DNA from: Flavobacterium chungbukense
GTDB taxonomy: Bacteria > Bacteroidota > Bacteroidia > Flavobacteriales > Flavobacteriaceae
Reading direction: 5' to 3'
Length of the DNA: 64,000 nt
Assembly: GCF_020805785.1 (NCBI RefSeq)
Contig: NZ_JAJGZV010000010.1
Location: forward strand, 33,456-97,455
The notes beneath the pieces were generated by a model. The model saw only the letters and a program-made list of their open reading frames with translations. It searched no databases and was not told the DNA's origin. Below are positions 25,981 to 34,306 of this stretch, piece by piece. Position numbers and translations under genes: made by a program. The first letter of the stretch is position 1; every line of letters starts with the position of its first letter.

Positions 25981-26142
25981 TTTTTTGTCACAGATTGTAA
26001 AGATTAGAATTATTTATGAATTAGCTTGTCACCCTGAGCGAAGTCGAAGGGCGTTCCAATTGGACCTTGGCTTCGACTTCGCTCAGCCTGACAAAGATTA
26101 GGATAAAAAATCCATATAATCTGCATAATCTGTGGCAAAAAA
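25981..26142. repeat. Nested inverted repeats between msrA and selO
   Basis: The outer arms TTTTTTGTCACAGATT (25981-25996) and AATCTGTGGCAAAAAA (26127-26142) differ by one base. Inside them lies a second inverted repeat, 26025-26095, with arms built on TGAGCGAAGTCGAAG and CTTCGACTTCGCTCA. The inner type also occurs at 43489-43561. The whole 181-bp gap is repeat material. Confidence 0.8.
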
Positions 26143-26157
26143 AAGAAAGTAAAAAAA

Positions 26158-27726
26158 ATGAAAAATCTTAAAATAAATAATCGATTTACAGCAGAATTAC
26201 CAGCTGATCCTGACTTAACGAACGAAATTCGTCAGGTAAAAAACACGCTATTTTCATATGTAAATCCAACAAAACCTTCTAACCCTCAATTGATACATGC
26301 ATCAGAAGAAGTTGCGGAATTGGTTGGAATTTCAAAAGATGAAATTCAGTCAGAAGATTTTTTAAACACCTTTTCAGGAAAAAAGATTTATCCTGAAACA
26401 ATGCCGTATGCAATGTGTTATGCAGGGCATCAGTTTGGAAATTGGGCTGGACAGTTGGGAGATGGACGAGCCATAAATTTGACAGAAGTTGAAAATAATA
26501 ATGAGTTTTTTACACTTCAATTAAAAGGTGCAGGCAAAACGCCTTATTCTAGAACCGCAGATGGTTTAGCCGTTTTGCGATCATCGGTTAGAGAATATCT
26601 TTGCGCCGAAGCAATGTACAATTTAGGCGTTCCTACTACTCGATCGCTTTCATTGATTCTTTCGGGAGATCAAGTTTTAAGAGACATTTTATACAACGGA
26701 AATCCTGCGTATGAAAAAGGAGCAATTGTCTGTAGAGTGGCTCCTTCCTTTATTCGCTTTGGAAGTTTTGAAATGCTTACCTCCAGAAACGAGTTAAAAA
26801 ATCTAAAGCAATTTGTAGAATTTACTATTAAACATTATTTTCCTGAAATTGCAGGAGAGCCCAAAGAACAATATTTGCAGTTCTTTCAAAAGGTTGCTGA
26901 CACAACGCGCGAAATGGTTTTACATTGGCAACGTGTTGGTTTTGTACATGGTGTTATGAACACTGATAATATGTCCATTCACGGAATCACGATTGATTAT
27001 GGTCCATATGGTTGGTTAGAAAATTATGATCCAGATTGGACTCCAAATACAACAGATAGTCAAAATAGAAGGTACCGTTTTGGAAATCAGCCTCAAGTGG
27101 CGCAGTGGAATTTATTTCAATTGGCCAATGCACTTTATCCTTTAATTAATGAAGCTGCTCCATTAGAAAAAATATTGGACTCTTTCATAATTGATTTTGA
27201 AAAAGATTATAAAACAATGTTTTTAAGCAAATTAGGAATATTTACTTCAAGTGAATCTGATGATAAAATCATGCAAGGTCTAGAAGAAATTCTACAATTA
27301 TCCGAAACCGATATGACGATCTTTTTTAGAAATCTAAGCAAAATTAAAAAAGAGGATTCTGTAGAACAAGCATTCGAAAAAATTGAATATGCATTTTATC
27401 TACCGGAAGAAATCAAAGAAAAAATTCTTGATGCATGGCAAAAATGGCTTTCTGTTTATTTGAAAAGATTAAATGCTGAAACACTTTCTGATGAAGAGCG
27501 TGCTTTAAAAATGAATCTTATAAATCCGAAATATGTCTTAAGAAATTATATGGCGCAATTAGCAATTGATGCGGCTGACAAAGAGGATTATTCTTTAATT
27601 GATGAATTATTTCAACTTTTAAAAAATCCGTACGATGAACAACCAGAATCAGAAAAATGGTTTGCCAAACGTCCGGATTGGGCAAGAACCAAAGTAGGTT
27701 GTTCAATGCTTTCTTGTAGTTCTTAA
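26158..27726 (+). CDS. selO: Protein adenylyltransferase SelO (YdiU family)
   Basis: 522 residues with the SelO pseudokinase fold, which transfers AMP to Ser, Thr or Tyr of target proteins. Seen: YAGHQFGNWAGQLGDGRA, QLKGAGKTPYSR, the SSVREYL block, FVHGVMNTDNMSIHGITIDY (catalytic loop and metal-binding DYGPYG) and the C-terminal CSMLSCSS. The penultimate position that is selenocysteine in some animals is cysteine here. It probably acts in redox-stress response; msrA precedes it, separated by repeats. Confidence 0.93.
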   Translation: MKNLKINNRFTAELPADPDLTNEIRQVKNTLFSYVNPTKPSNPQLIHASEEVAELVGISKDEIQSEDFLNTFSGKKIYPETMPYAMCYAGHQFGNWAGQLGDGRAINLTEVENNNEFFTLQLKGAGKTPYSRTADGLAVLRSSVREYLCAEAMYNLGVPTTRSLSLILSGDQVLRDILYNGNPAYEKGAIVCRVAPSFIRFGSFEMLTSRNELKNLKQFVEFTIKHYFPEIAGEPKEQYLQFFQKVADTTREMVLHWQRVGFVHGVMNTDNMSIHGITIDYGPYGWLENYDPDWTPNTTDSQNRRYRFGNQPQVAQWNLFQLANALYPLINEAAPLEKILDSFIIDFEKDYKTMFLSKLGIFTSSESDDKIMQGLEEILQLSETDMTIFFRNLSKIKKEDSVEQAFEKIEYAFYLPEEIKEKILDAWQKWLSVYLKRLNAETLSDEERALKMNLINPKYVLRNYMAQLAIDAADKEDYSLIDELFQLLKNPYDEQPESEKWFAKRPDWARTKVGCSMLSCSS

Positions 27727-27737
27727 AAAGTTTTTTT

Positions 27738-27848
27738 GCCACGAATTACACAAATTTCCACGAATTAAGTTTGTCAGTTTAAATGAAATTAAAAAAGAAT
27801 TTATTTCACCTATGAAAAAAATTAGTGGAAATTTGTGTAATTCGTGGC
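27738..27848. repeat. Large inverted repeat between selO and ypdA
   Basis: Arms GCCACGAATTACACAAATTT then CCACGAATT, and AATTAGTGG then AAATTTGTGTAATTCGTGGC, are near-perfect complements of about 29 bp around a 53-bp loop. It sits between the convergent selO and ypdA genes and might act as a terminator for both, though it lacks clear U-tracts on the pairing edges. Confidence 0.8.
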
Positions 27849-27859
27849 GAACTTTTTTT

Positions 27860-28828
27860 TTACTTCGAAGTAATACAATCCACAATCATATTGGCGTGAA
27901 CTCTTGAATTTTCGATAAACCATTTATGTGTTTGCATTCCGCCGCATACAACGCCCGCAAGAAACAAACCTTCTATATTGGTTTCCATCGTTTCTGAATT
28001 ATAATTTGGAATTTTCAATTCATCCTTAGAAAGTTCAATTCCCATTTTTTCAAGGAAATTCAAATCTGGTTTATAACCAGTTAGCGCTAGAACAAAATCA
28101 TTTTCAATTGTAATCTTTCCTGTTGGAGTTTCAATTTCAACCTCATTTTCTCTAATTTCAGTAATATTAGATTCAAAATAAGCTTTAATACTTCCTTCTT
28201 CAATTCGGTTTTCAATATCTGGTTTTAACCAATATTTCACACGATTGTTGATTTCATTTTTACGAATCACCATAGTTACTTCTGCACCTTTTCTCCAGCA
28301 TTCCAAAGCAGCATCTACAGAAGAATTGTTTGCTCCGACAACCAAAACTTTTCTAAAGGCATATTCGTGTGCTTCTTTGTAGTAATGACGAACTTTAGAA
28401 AGATTTTCTCCCAAAACATTCATTTCTATCGGAATATCATAAAAACCCGTAGCAATCACAACATTTTTAGATTCGTAGTTTTGTTTGTCCGTTTTGATTT
28501 TAAAAAGCTTATTTTCCTTTTTAACATCAAGGACTTTTTCAAATAAATTGATATTGAATTTAAAATATCTATGAATATTTCTGTAATACTCCAAAGCTTC
28601 TTGGCGTCCGGGTTTTGGCGCTAAACAATTAAATGGAATTTCTCCGATTTCTAATCTTTCCGCAGTTGAAAAAAAGGTCATGTAAAGCGGATAATTAAAA
28701 ATACTGTTTACAATTGCTCCTTTTTCAATAATTAAATAGTTCAGTTTTTTATTCTCAGCTTCTATTGCACAAGCCAAACCAATTGGTCCTCCTCCAACAA
28801 TAATAAGGTCGTATACTAATTCTGTCAT
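27860..28828 (-). CDS. ypdA: Bacillithiol disulfide reductase-type flavoprotein
   Basis: 322 residues. The N-terminal FAD-binding GGGPIG (12-17) and a second dinucleotide-binding region LVVGANNSSVDAALE mark a thioredoxin-reductase-like fold without the CxxC pair, as in YpdA. YpdA reduces bacillithiol disulfide with NADPH. The segment STAERLEIGEIPF matches the family. It overlaps no gene; the CYTH gene is 1 bp upstream, so both are co-transcribed. Confidence 0.85.
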   Translation of the reverse strand: MTELVYDLIIVGGGPIGLACAIEAENKKLNYLIIEKGAIVNSIFNYPLYMTFFSTAERLEIGEIPFNCLAPKPGRQEALEYYRNIHRYFKFNINLFEKVLDVKKENKLFKIKTDKQNYESKNVVIATGFYDIPIEMNVLGENLSKVRHYYKEAHEYAFRKVLVVGANNSSVDAALECWRKGAEVTMVIRKNEINNRVKYWLKPDIENRIEEGSIKAYFESNITEIRENEVEIETPTGKITIENDFVLALTGYKPDLNFLEKMGIELSKDELKIPNYNSETMETNIEGLFLAGVVCGGMQTHKWFIENSRVHANMIVDCITSK

Positions 28829-28829
28829 T

Positions 28830-29303
28830 TTATTTTTGCCAGTCTTTAAAAGGATTTTTACTTAAATAAGCGTTGTAATATCTTTCATCGTTGGTTACTT
28901 CTTCACCTAGCCATTCAGGTTTTTCAAAAGCTTCATCTTCCGAGTTTAATTCAATTTCAGCCATTACTAGACCTTCATTTTCGCCATAAAACTCATCAAC
29001 TTCATAAACATGATTTCCAGATTTAATTTCGTAACGTGTTTTTTCGATTTTTCCTTTCTCGCAAAGTTTTAAAAGTTGTTGGGCTTCTTCTAACGGAATT
29101 TCATTTTCCCATTCAAAACGAGACATTCCACTGCTATGACTTAATCCTTTTATTGTAATAAAGCCTTTATGGCCTTTAATTCTCACTCTAACTGTGCGCT
29201 CAGGAACAGAACTTAAATAGCCTTGAGCAATTTTATTCTGAGCAAAAGCTTGATTCTTGAAGTCGTAAGATTTTACAAGAAATTTTCGTTCTATTTCGAC
29301 CAT
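28830..29303 (-). CDS. CYTH domain protein
   Basis: 157 residues starting with the CYTH signature EIERK (3-7). Further acidic and basic residues of the tunnel fold follow (RVRIKGHKGFITIKG, EVDEFYGENEGLVMAEIEL). Such small CYTH proteins usually hydrolyse inorganic triphosphate; class IV adenylate cyclase is less likely. It is 1 bp upstream of ypdA and probably forms a two-gene operon with it. Confidence 0.85.
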   Translation of the reverse strand: MVEIERKFLVKSYDFKNQAFAQNKIAQGYLSSVPERTVRVRIKGHKGFITIKGLSHSSGMSRFEWENEIPLEEAQQLLKLCEKGKIEKTRYEIKSGNHVYEVDEFYGENEGLVMAEIELNSEDEAFEKPEWLGEEVTNDERYYNAYLSKNPFKDWQK

Positions 29304-29457
29304 TTTTTAATTTGAATTATTTTTAATGCAAGTTACTCATTTAAATTAAGAGGTTGTAAAATATCAAAATCAAAAATATGTTAATTCATTTTTTTAAACA
29401 CGAATAACAAACGATAAAATAACTGATTATTAATACGTTACGTATTAAAATTTTAGT

Positions 29458-29465
29458 TAAATTTG
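29458..29465 (+). promoter_or_regulatory. -7 box ahead of the OmpA-like gene
   Basis: TAAATTTG matches TAnnTTTG and is 22 bp before the ATG at 29488. No TTG is found at the proper distance. Confidence 0.45.
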
Positions 29466-29487
29466 AGAGAATCTAAACTCATCATCT

Positions 29488-30399
29488 ATGTCTAAAAAAG
29501 CACTTTATCTATTAGGCATTGCGATAACCATTATTTTAGGCACTTTTTTATACCTAAAATTTTGCTGCAATTGCTGTGACAAAACAAGTACGGATGATGC
29601 TCCTAAAATAGTTTCCCCAGCTGTTCAAGAGCCAAATTTTGTTCCGTTTGTATTAAGTGGTTCGGGAATTGAATATCAGACTCATGATAATCTCAAGTTC
29701 CTTAAAAACAGCGCCATTCTTGTAATGCCTGTAAGCGATTCTGTAACAGCTGGTATTGAAAAATTAAAAGCTTTCTTGTCTTCAAATCCGAAACAGAAAG
29801 TGACCATAACCGGCTATGCTACCTCTGACGAAAAAAACACCACAACTTTTGAAAATTTAGGCTTAGCAAGAGCCAATGATGTCAAGAATTATTTTGTTTC
29901 GAAAGGGATGTTGGAAAATCAATTCAATACGAAGGGAGAGGTTATAGACAAATGGAAAATGAGTGCTGACACACTTTTAGGTCCCGCAAACTACTCATTT
30001 GACGCAATTGATTCTACTTCAACTGCAAGTGATGAATGGAGTGCTTTAAGAGATAAAATTAACGCTGATCCGTTAATTCTTCATTTTAACACAAATCAAT
30101 CTCGTCTAACTTTAAACGATTCAGAAAAGCAAAAAATTACTGCAATTAAGCAGTATTTAGAGCATGTGAAAGATGCTGTTGTCTTGGCTGTTGGACATTC
30201 TGATAATATTGGAAACCATGATTCTAACGTAATATTAGGTCAAAAAAGAGCGGATTTTTCTAAAAATTATCTTTCTAAAAATGGCATTGATGCAACCCGA
30301 ATTGAAACACAGTCTAAAGGACCAGATGAACCAATAGGTGATAACAATACCTCGGAAGGAAAAGCATCAAACAGAAGAACAGTCATTACAATTAAATAA
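29488..30399 (+). CDS. OmpA-family protein with two OmpA-like domains
   Basis: 303 residues. An N-terminal hydrophobic anchor (ALYLLGIAITIILGTFLYL) is followed by CCNCC. Two OmpA-like peptidoglycan-binding regions follow: a diverged one (about 85-150) and a canonical one (about 195-303, FNTNQSRLTLNDSEKQKI, GHSDNIG, GQKRADFSKNYL, SNRRTVITIK). It likely links the inner membrane to peptidoglycan. A HhH protein gene follows after 15 bp, suggesting a functional pair. Confidence 0.85.
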   Translation: MSKKALYLLGIAITIILGTFLYLKFCCNCCDKTSTDDAPKIVSPAVQEPNFVPFVLSGSGIEYQTHDNLKFLKNSAILVMPVSDSVTAGIEKLKAFLSSNPKQKVTITGYATSDEKNTTTFENLGLARANDVKNYFVSKGMLENQFNTKGEVIDKWKMSADTLLGPANYSFDAIDSTSTASDEWSALRDKINADPLILHFNTNQSRLTLNDSEKQKITAIKQYLEHVKDAVVLAVGHSDNIGNHDSNVILGQKRADFSKNYLSKNGIDATRIETQSKGPDEPIGDNNTSEGKASNRRTVITIK

Positions 30400-30414
30400 T
30401 TAAAACATACGATC

Positions 30415-30960
30415 ATGAATATACCTTGTATCTTAATACCTGCTCTAGTAGGCCTAATTTGTGGAATTTTAGGTTATTTACTAGGAAAAATGAACTCAAA
30501 AAATGATGATTCGCTAGCATTATCTTTACAAGCAGATTTAGATGCCTGCAAAGCAAATACCCGAAACTTAAATGCAAGAATAGCAACTTTAGAAGCAGAT
30601 TTGGCTGCAAAAGCAAAAATAGCACCACAATCATTTGCTGCAGCAGCTCCTACTCTTATTCCTTTTGACAGCTCTTTGGCGTCTACAGCCTTAGGTAAAA
30701 AAATAAAAGAAAACGATTTGAAGGTTGTAGAAGGAATTGGACCAAAAATCGAAGCATTATTGAATAACGCTGGCATAAAAACCTGGTACGATCTTTCTCA
30801 AGCATCAACAGAAAAATTGCAGTCTATTTTAGATGCAGGCGGAGAAAATTATTCCATACATAATCCGAGTACTTGGGCTAAACAAGCTTTATTCGCTTAT
30901 CAAGGAAAATGGCAGGAATTGAAAGATTGGCAACGCAATCTTTTAGGCGGAAAAGAGTAA
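30415..30960 (+). CDS. Membrane-anchored helix-hairpin-helix protein
   Basis: 181 residues. Residues about 3-24 form a transmembrane segment (ILIPALVGLICGILGYLLG). A coiled-coil-like stretch (about 35-75) with many Ala and Lys follows, then a helix-hairpin-helix domain (LKVVEGIGPKIEALLNNAGI) of the type found in DNA-binding and polymerase accessory proteins. It lies 15 bp after the OmpA-like gene and must be co-transcribed. Its role is unknown. Confidence 0.75.
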   Translation: MNIPCILIPALVGLICGILGYLLGKMNSKNDDSLALSLQADLDACKANTRNLNARIATLEADLAAKAKIAPQSFAAAAPTLIPFDSSLASTALGKKIKENDLKVVEGIGPKIEALLNNAGIKTWYDLSQASTEKLQSILDAGGENYSIHNPSTWAKQALFAYQGKWQELKDWQRNLLGGKE

Positions 30961-30970
30961 AATATAGGTT

Positions 30971-31032
30971 CAGAGGGACAGAGTTACAAAGGAACAAAGG
31001 TTTATCTTTTGTGCGAAACTCTGTCCCTTTTT
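30971..31032. repeat. Inverted repeat downstream of the HhH gene
   Basis: GGGACAGAGTT and AACTCTGTCCC form perfect 11-bp arms around a loop of about 33 bp, followed by a T-run. It resembles the recurring Flavobacterium intergenic palindromes and may also act as a terminator. Confidence 0.65.
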
Positions 31033-31117
31033 TCTTTTTTCTCATATTTAAAATCATAAAAAAATGCACAAAGTTTTAAACCTCTACATCTTTGAACCTT
31101 TTATGCTTTTGAACCTT

Positions 31118-32155
31118 CTAAAAAAAATCCGATTGCCATTCTTTGGTTAAGTTATACCATAACTTTCCGTTTTTAACTTCTAATGGACAATCTATATTAT
31201 TAGTATACAATGATCCGGTTCCTAAACCTTGAGGCATATTAGAATGTAAAGTATAAGTCCATTGCGCAATTGCATTAAGACCTATATTACTTTCTAAAGC
31301 TGATGTAATCCACCAGCCAATATTGTACTTTTCTGCCAAAGTAATCCACTCTTGTGTTCCTTTAAAACCTCCAACAAAACTTGGCTTCAAAATAATATAC
31401 TGTGGTTTTATTTGCTGCAGCAATTTTTCTTTTGCTTCAAATGAAAACACTCCAATAAGTTCTTCATCTAATGCAATTGGAAATGGTGTCTCCTTGCAAA
31501 GTTTTGCCATTTCATTTACATTACCCTTTTTAATTGGTTGCTCAATACTATGTAGTTCAAATTTATTTAATTGATTGAGTTTATCTAAAGCTTCACTTGT
31601 ACTAAAGGCTCCATTCGCATCTACACGAATTTCAATTTCTTCTGGTGAAAAATGGTTCCTAATAAAGGCTAATAATTCTAGTTCTTTTTCAAAATCAATC
31701 GCTCCAATTTTAAGTTTAATGCAATTAAAACCGTCCGCTAATTTATCTTCAATCTGCTTTTTCATGAAGGAAGATTCTCCCATCCAAACCAGACCATTTA
31801 TATTAATTGAACTCAAATTTTCCGTAAAATCAGATGGAAATAAAAGATATGGATTCTTATTTTTTAAAGATAAAAAAGCCATTTCTACACCAAATTGAAT
31901 TGATGGAAATTCTAATAACGAATCCCAAAGAACTTCTTCACCTAAATGAATGTTATCACAAGTCCATTTTAGTTTTTCTTCATAATCAGTGCGATCATCA
32001 ATACTTAAGCCGCGTAAGATTCCACATTCTCCTACTCCTTTTTTTCCGTTTTCTTCTAAAATTATGAACCAAGTTTCCTTTTCGGTCATTATACCTCTAG
32101 AAGTTCCTGAAGGACGTTTAAATTCTAGCAAATATTTGTGGTAAGAAGCTTTCAA
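31118..32155 (-). CDS. menC: o-Succinylbenzoate synthase
   Basis: 345-residue enolase-superfamily enzyme that dehydrates SHCHC to o-succinylbenzoate in menaquinone synthesis. Key elements: CIKLKIGAIDFEKELELL (Lys base), the metal ligands in RVDANGAFS, SIEQPIKKG and ALDEEL, and the second Lys in YIILKPSFVGGFKG. It belongs to the minus-strand men block with menA, menB and menD. The TPR protein gene lies 5 bp upstream, so they are probably co-transcribed. Confidence 0.93.
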   Translation of the reverse strand: MKASYHKYLLEFKRPSGTSRGIMTEKETWFIILEENGKKGVGECGILRGLSIDDRTDYEEKLKWTCDNIHLGEEVLWDSLLEFPSIQFGVEMAFLSLKNKNPYLLFPSDFTENLSSININGLVWMGESSFMKKQIEDKLADGFNCIKLKIGAIDFEKELELLAFIRNHFSPEEIEIRVDANGAFSTSEALDKLNQLNKFELHSIEQPIKKGNVNEMAKLCKETPFPIALDEELIGVFSFEAKEKLLQQIKPQYIILKPSFVGGFKGTQEWITLAEKYNIGWWITSALESNIGLNAIAQWTYTLHSNMPQGLGTGSLYTNNIDCPLEVKNGKLWYNLTKEWQSDFF

Positions 32156-32160
32156 TTTGT

Positions 32161-33399
32161 TTAATTATAAAGTTTTAGTATTCTTTCAAAATCTTTAGAC
32201 GAAAGTCCAGCCTTTTCAAATACAGCAAAATCTTGTTTTGTTTTAGTAATCCAGCTTAAACTGTCTGTCACATTTTGATCTTGGTACTTTTTATAAATTG
32301 CCTTAGCAGCGCTGTAATCATTGCTTACTAAATAAGTATGTGCTAGATTTAATTTAATCAATAATTCTGTATCATCAAGCTTTTCTCCTTCCAATAATAC
32401 TTTTAAAGCCTTTGCATATTGTTTTGTCAATATATAGCAATAACCTAACGAACTGTAATCTAGTGCCGTTGCTTTTCCTTCATTAACAATTGTGCTTAAT
32501 TTTGGAATTGCCTCATTGTATTTTTGTGTTTTTATTAAAGAAGCTGCTTGCGTTCTCAAATCATTGAAGACATTTTTAGAAATATCAGCATCTTTGTAAC
32601 ATGCGTTTCCGAAATCTTTGTACACTTTTGTTTTTTCAACAGCTAATAATTTTTGAAACTCATCATAACGATATTGCTTCATAATTTTATTTAAAATACA
32701 AACGCAGAAATCATCTGAGTTTGCCATTTTTTGAGCCATTGTAGAAGTTTTGCACAAGCTTATAATTTCGTTCTTATTATCTTGATTCCAACCTCGGCTT
32801 AATTTGGTATCAACCCATGGCACTACTTCTAAAACTACTTTTTGACTTAAAATCCAATTTTTACTTTCAAAACCGAACCAAATAGTACTGATATTTTCCT
32901 TTAGACAAGAAGATCTATTTACTGATAATCTTTTCGCGTCTTTACTAACAGGTTCAGCTTGCGAATAACACGCTTTATCTATTTTACCATCAGCGATATA
33001 TTTTTTTGCATTTTCATTAGAAGTAAAAATCGAATACGTGCATTGGTCGTCTCCAGATATTTTCGACATTAAAAAAACTGCTCCAGCAGACCCCTGGCTT
33101 ACTCCTGTTGGATCTGGAATGGCTTTTAACAGAGAAACGAGGCTATTCGCCATTTCCTGGTTTTTATCTAAAAGTGTAATTCTATATACAATCTCTGTGG
33201 TTCCAACTGGCAGATCTTCTGTTGGTATAGCAATTCTGTCTCTGGCGGGAACCATGATTTCTTTAGTAGTAGCTCGTTCTTTATCCCAATAGCCGTCTTT
33301 TTGAGCGAAAGCATTAAAAGAAAAAGAAACTAAAAGGGAAAGAATTATTTTTTTGAAAGTTGAATTTTGTGAGGATGATTGAATTGCCACAGATTTCAC
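32161..33399 (-). CDS. Secreted TPR-containing protein of unknown function
   Basis: 412 residues as called from a GTG at 33399. A signal-peptide-like segment (KKIILSLLVSFSFNAFAQ) is followed by a long region with several cysteines and then tetratricopeptide-like repeats at about 290-380 (ALDYSSLGYCYILTKQYAKA, LIKLNLAHTYLVSNDYSAAK). No ATG exists near the signal peptide: the segment reads TFKKIIL where MKKIIL would be expected. The GTG start overlaps a CACAGATTTCACAGATTAAA repeat. The true start is uncertain. Confidence 0.7.
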   Translation of the reverse strand: MKSVAIQSSSQNSTFKKIILSLLVSFSFNAFAQKDGYWDKERATTKEIMVPARDRIAIPTEDLPVGTTEIVYRITLLDKNQEMANSLVSLLKAIPDPTGVSQGSAGAVFLMSKISGDDQCTYSIFTSNENAKKYIADGKIDKACYSQAEPVSKDAKRLSVNRSSCLKENISTIWFGFESKNWILSQKVVLEVVPWVDTKLSRGWNQDNKNEIISLCKTSTMAQKMANSDDFCVCILNKIMKQYRYDEFQKLLAVEKTKVYKDFGNACYKDADISKNVFNDLRTQAASLIKTQKYNEAIPKLSTIVNEGKATALDYSSLGYCYILTKQYAKALKVLLEGEKLDDTELLIKLNLAHTYLVSNDYSAAKAIYKKYQDQNVTDSLSWITKTKQDFAVFEKAGLSSKDFERILKLYN

Positions 33400-33507
33400 A
33401 GATTAAAATGATTTTTATTTTAAAAACTTCACGAAATGAATAACATAGATTGTGCCAAATAACTTTCTTATGAAAATGAGTGCCGTAGCCTCAATAGCAA
33501 TAATATT

Positions 33508-33547
33508 CTTTTGTGGTGGCCCCGATAGTAATCGGGAGCCACAAAAG
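33508..33547. repeat. Inverted repeat in the space before the hydrolase gene
   Basis: CTTTTGTGGTGGCCCCGAT and ATCGGGAGCCACAAAAG form a long imperfect hairpin with a 4-nt loop in the 200-bp gap 33400-33599. It could terminate minus-strand transcription after the hydrolase gene. Confidence 0.65.
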
Positions 33548-33599
33548 ATATAATGTTTGTCGTATTAGCTCCTCCCTTAGACTACTCTTAGGATGACAA

Positions 33600-34277
33600 T
33601 TATAATTCGATAGATTCTCCGATTTGTAAAAGCATCAAATCTTTTCCTTTATCAAAAAACTTACGAATAGCTTCTTCGTGATTGATTTCAATGTAACCAA
33701 AAGTATCAAAATGGTAGCCCAAAATTTTATCACATTCTACAAAATCAGAAGCAATAATAGCATCTTCAACATCCATTGTGAAATTATCTCCAATTGGAAG
33801 AATAACCAAATCTAATTCCGTGCGAAGCGGAATCAATTTCATATCGTAAGTCAAAGCTGTGTCGCCTGCGATGTAAATATTTTTATGCTCGCCTTCAATT
33901 ACAAATCCTCCTGGATTTCCTCCGTAAGATCCATCGGGAAAACTGCTGGAATGAATTGCATTTACATATTTCACTCTTCCAAAGTCAAATTTCCAGCTTC
34001 CGCCATGATTCATTGGATGTGAGTTAAAACCTTTGTTTCCATAATAAGTTGCAATTTCAGCATTTGAAACAATAACTGCATTTGTGTTTTTTGCAATGGT
34101 TTCAACATCTAAAACGTGGTCGCCATGTGCATGCGTAACCAATATATAATCGGCCTTTAATGAATTTATATCAATTCCTGCAGCTTTTGGATTTCCAGTA
34201 ATAAATGGATCAACAATAATATTTTTTCCTCCTACTTCAATTCCTAATGAAGCATGTCCGTAGTATGTAATTTTCAT
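33600..34277 (-). CDS. Metallo-beta-lactamase-fold hydrolase (UPF0173 type)
   Basis: 225 residues. The metal site HAHGDH (49-54) lies in THAHGDHVLDVE, with later ligands in IAGDTALTYDMKL and GYHFDTFGY. The family is cytoplasmic with unknown substrates. It lies directly downstream of menA inside the menaquinone block, where thioesterase (DHNA-CoA) and MenH functions are not otherwise visible, so a menaquinone role is a possible inference. Confidence 0.85.
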   Translation of the reverse strand: MKITYYGHASLGIEVGGKNIIVDPFITGNPKAAGIDINSLKADYILVTHAHGDHVLDVETIAKNTNAVIVSNAEIATYYGNKGFNSHPMNHGGSWKFDFGRVKYVNAIHSSSFPDGSYGGNPGGFVIEGEHKNIYIAGDTALTYDMKLIPLRTELDLVILPIGDNFTMDVEDAIIASDFVECDKILGYHFDTFGYIEINHEEAIRKFFDKGKDLMLLQIGESIEL

Positions 34278-34306
34278 TTTGTGTAATTTTAAGTTTTAAA
34301 GTTATC

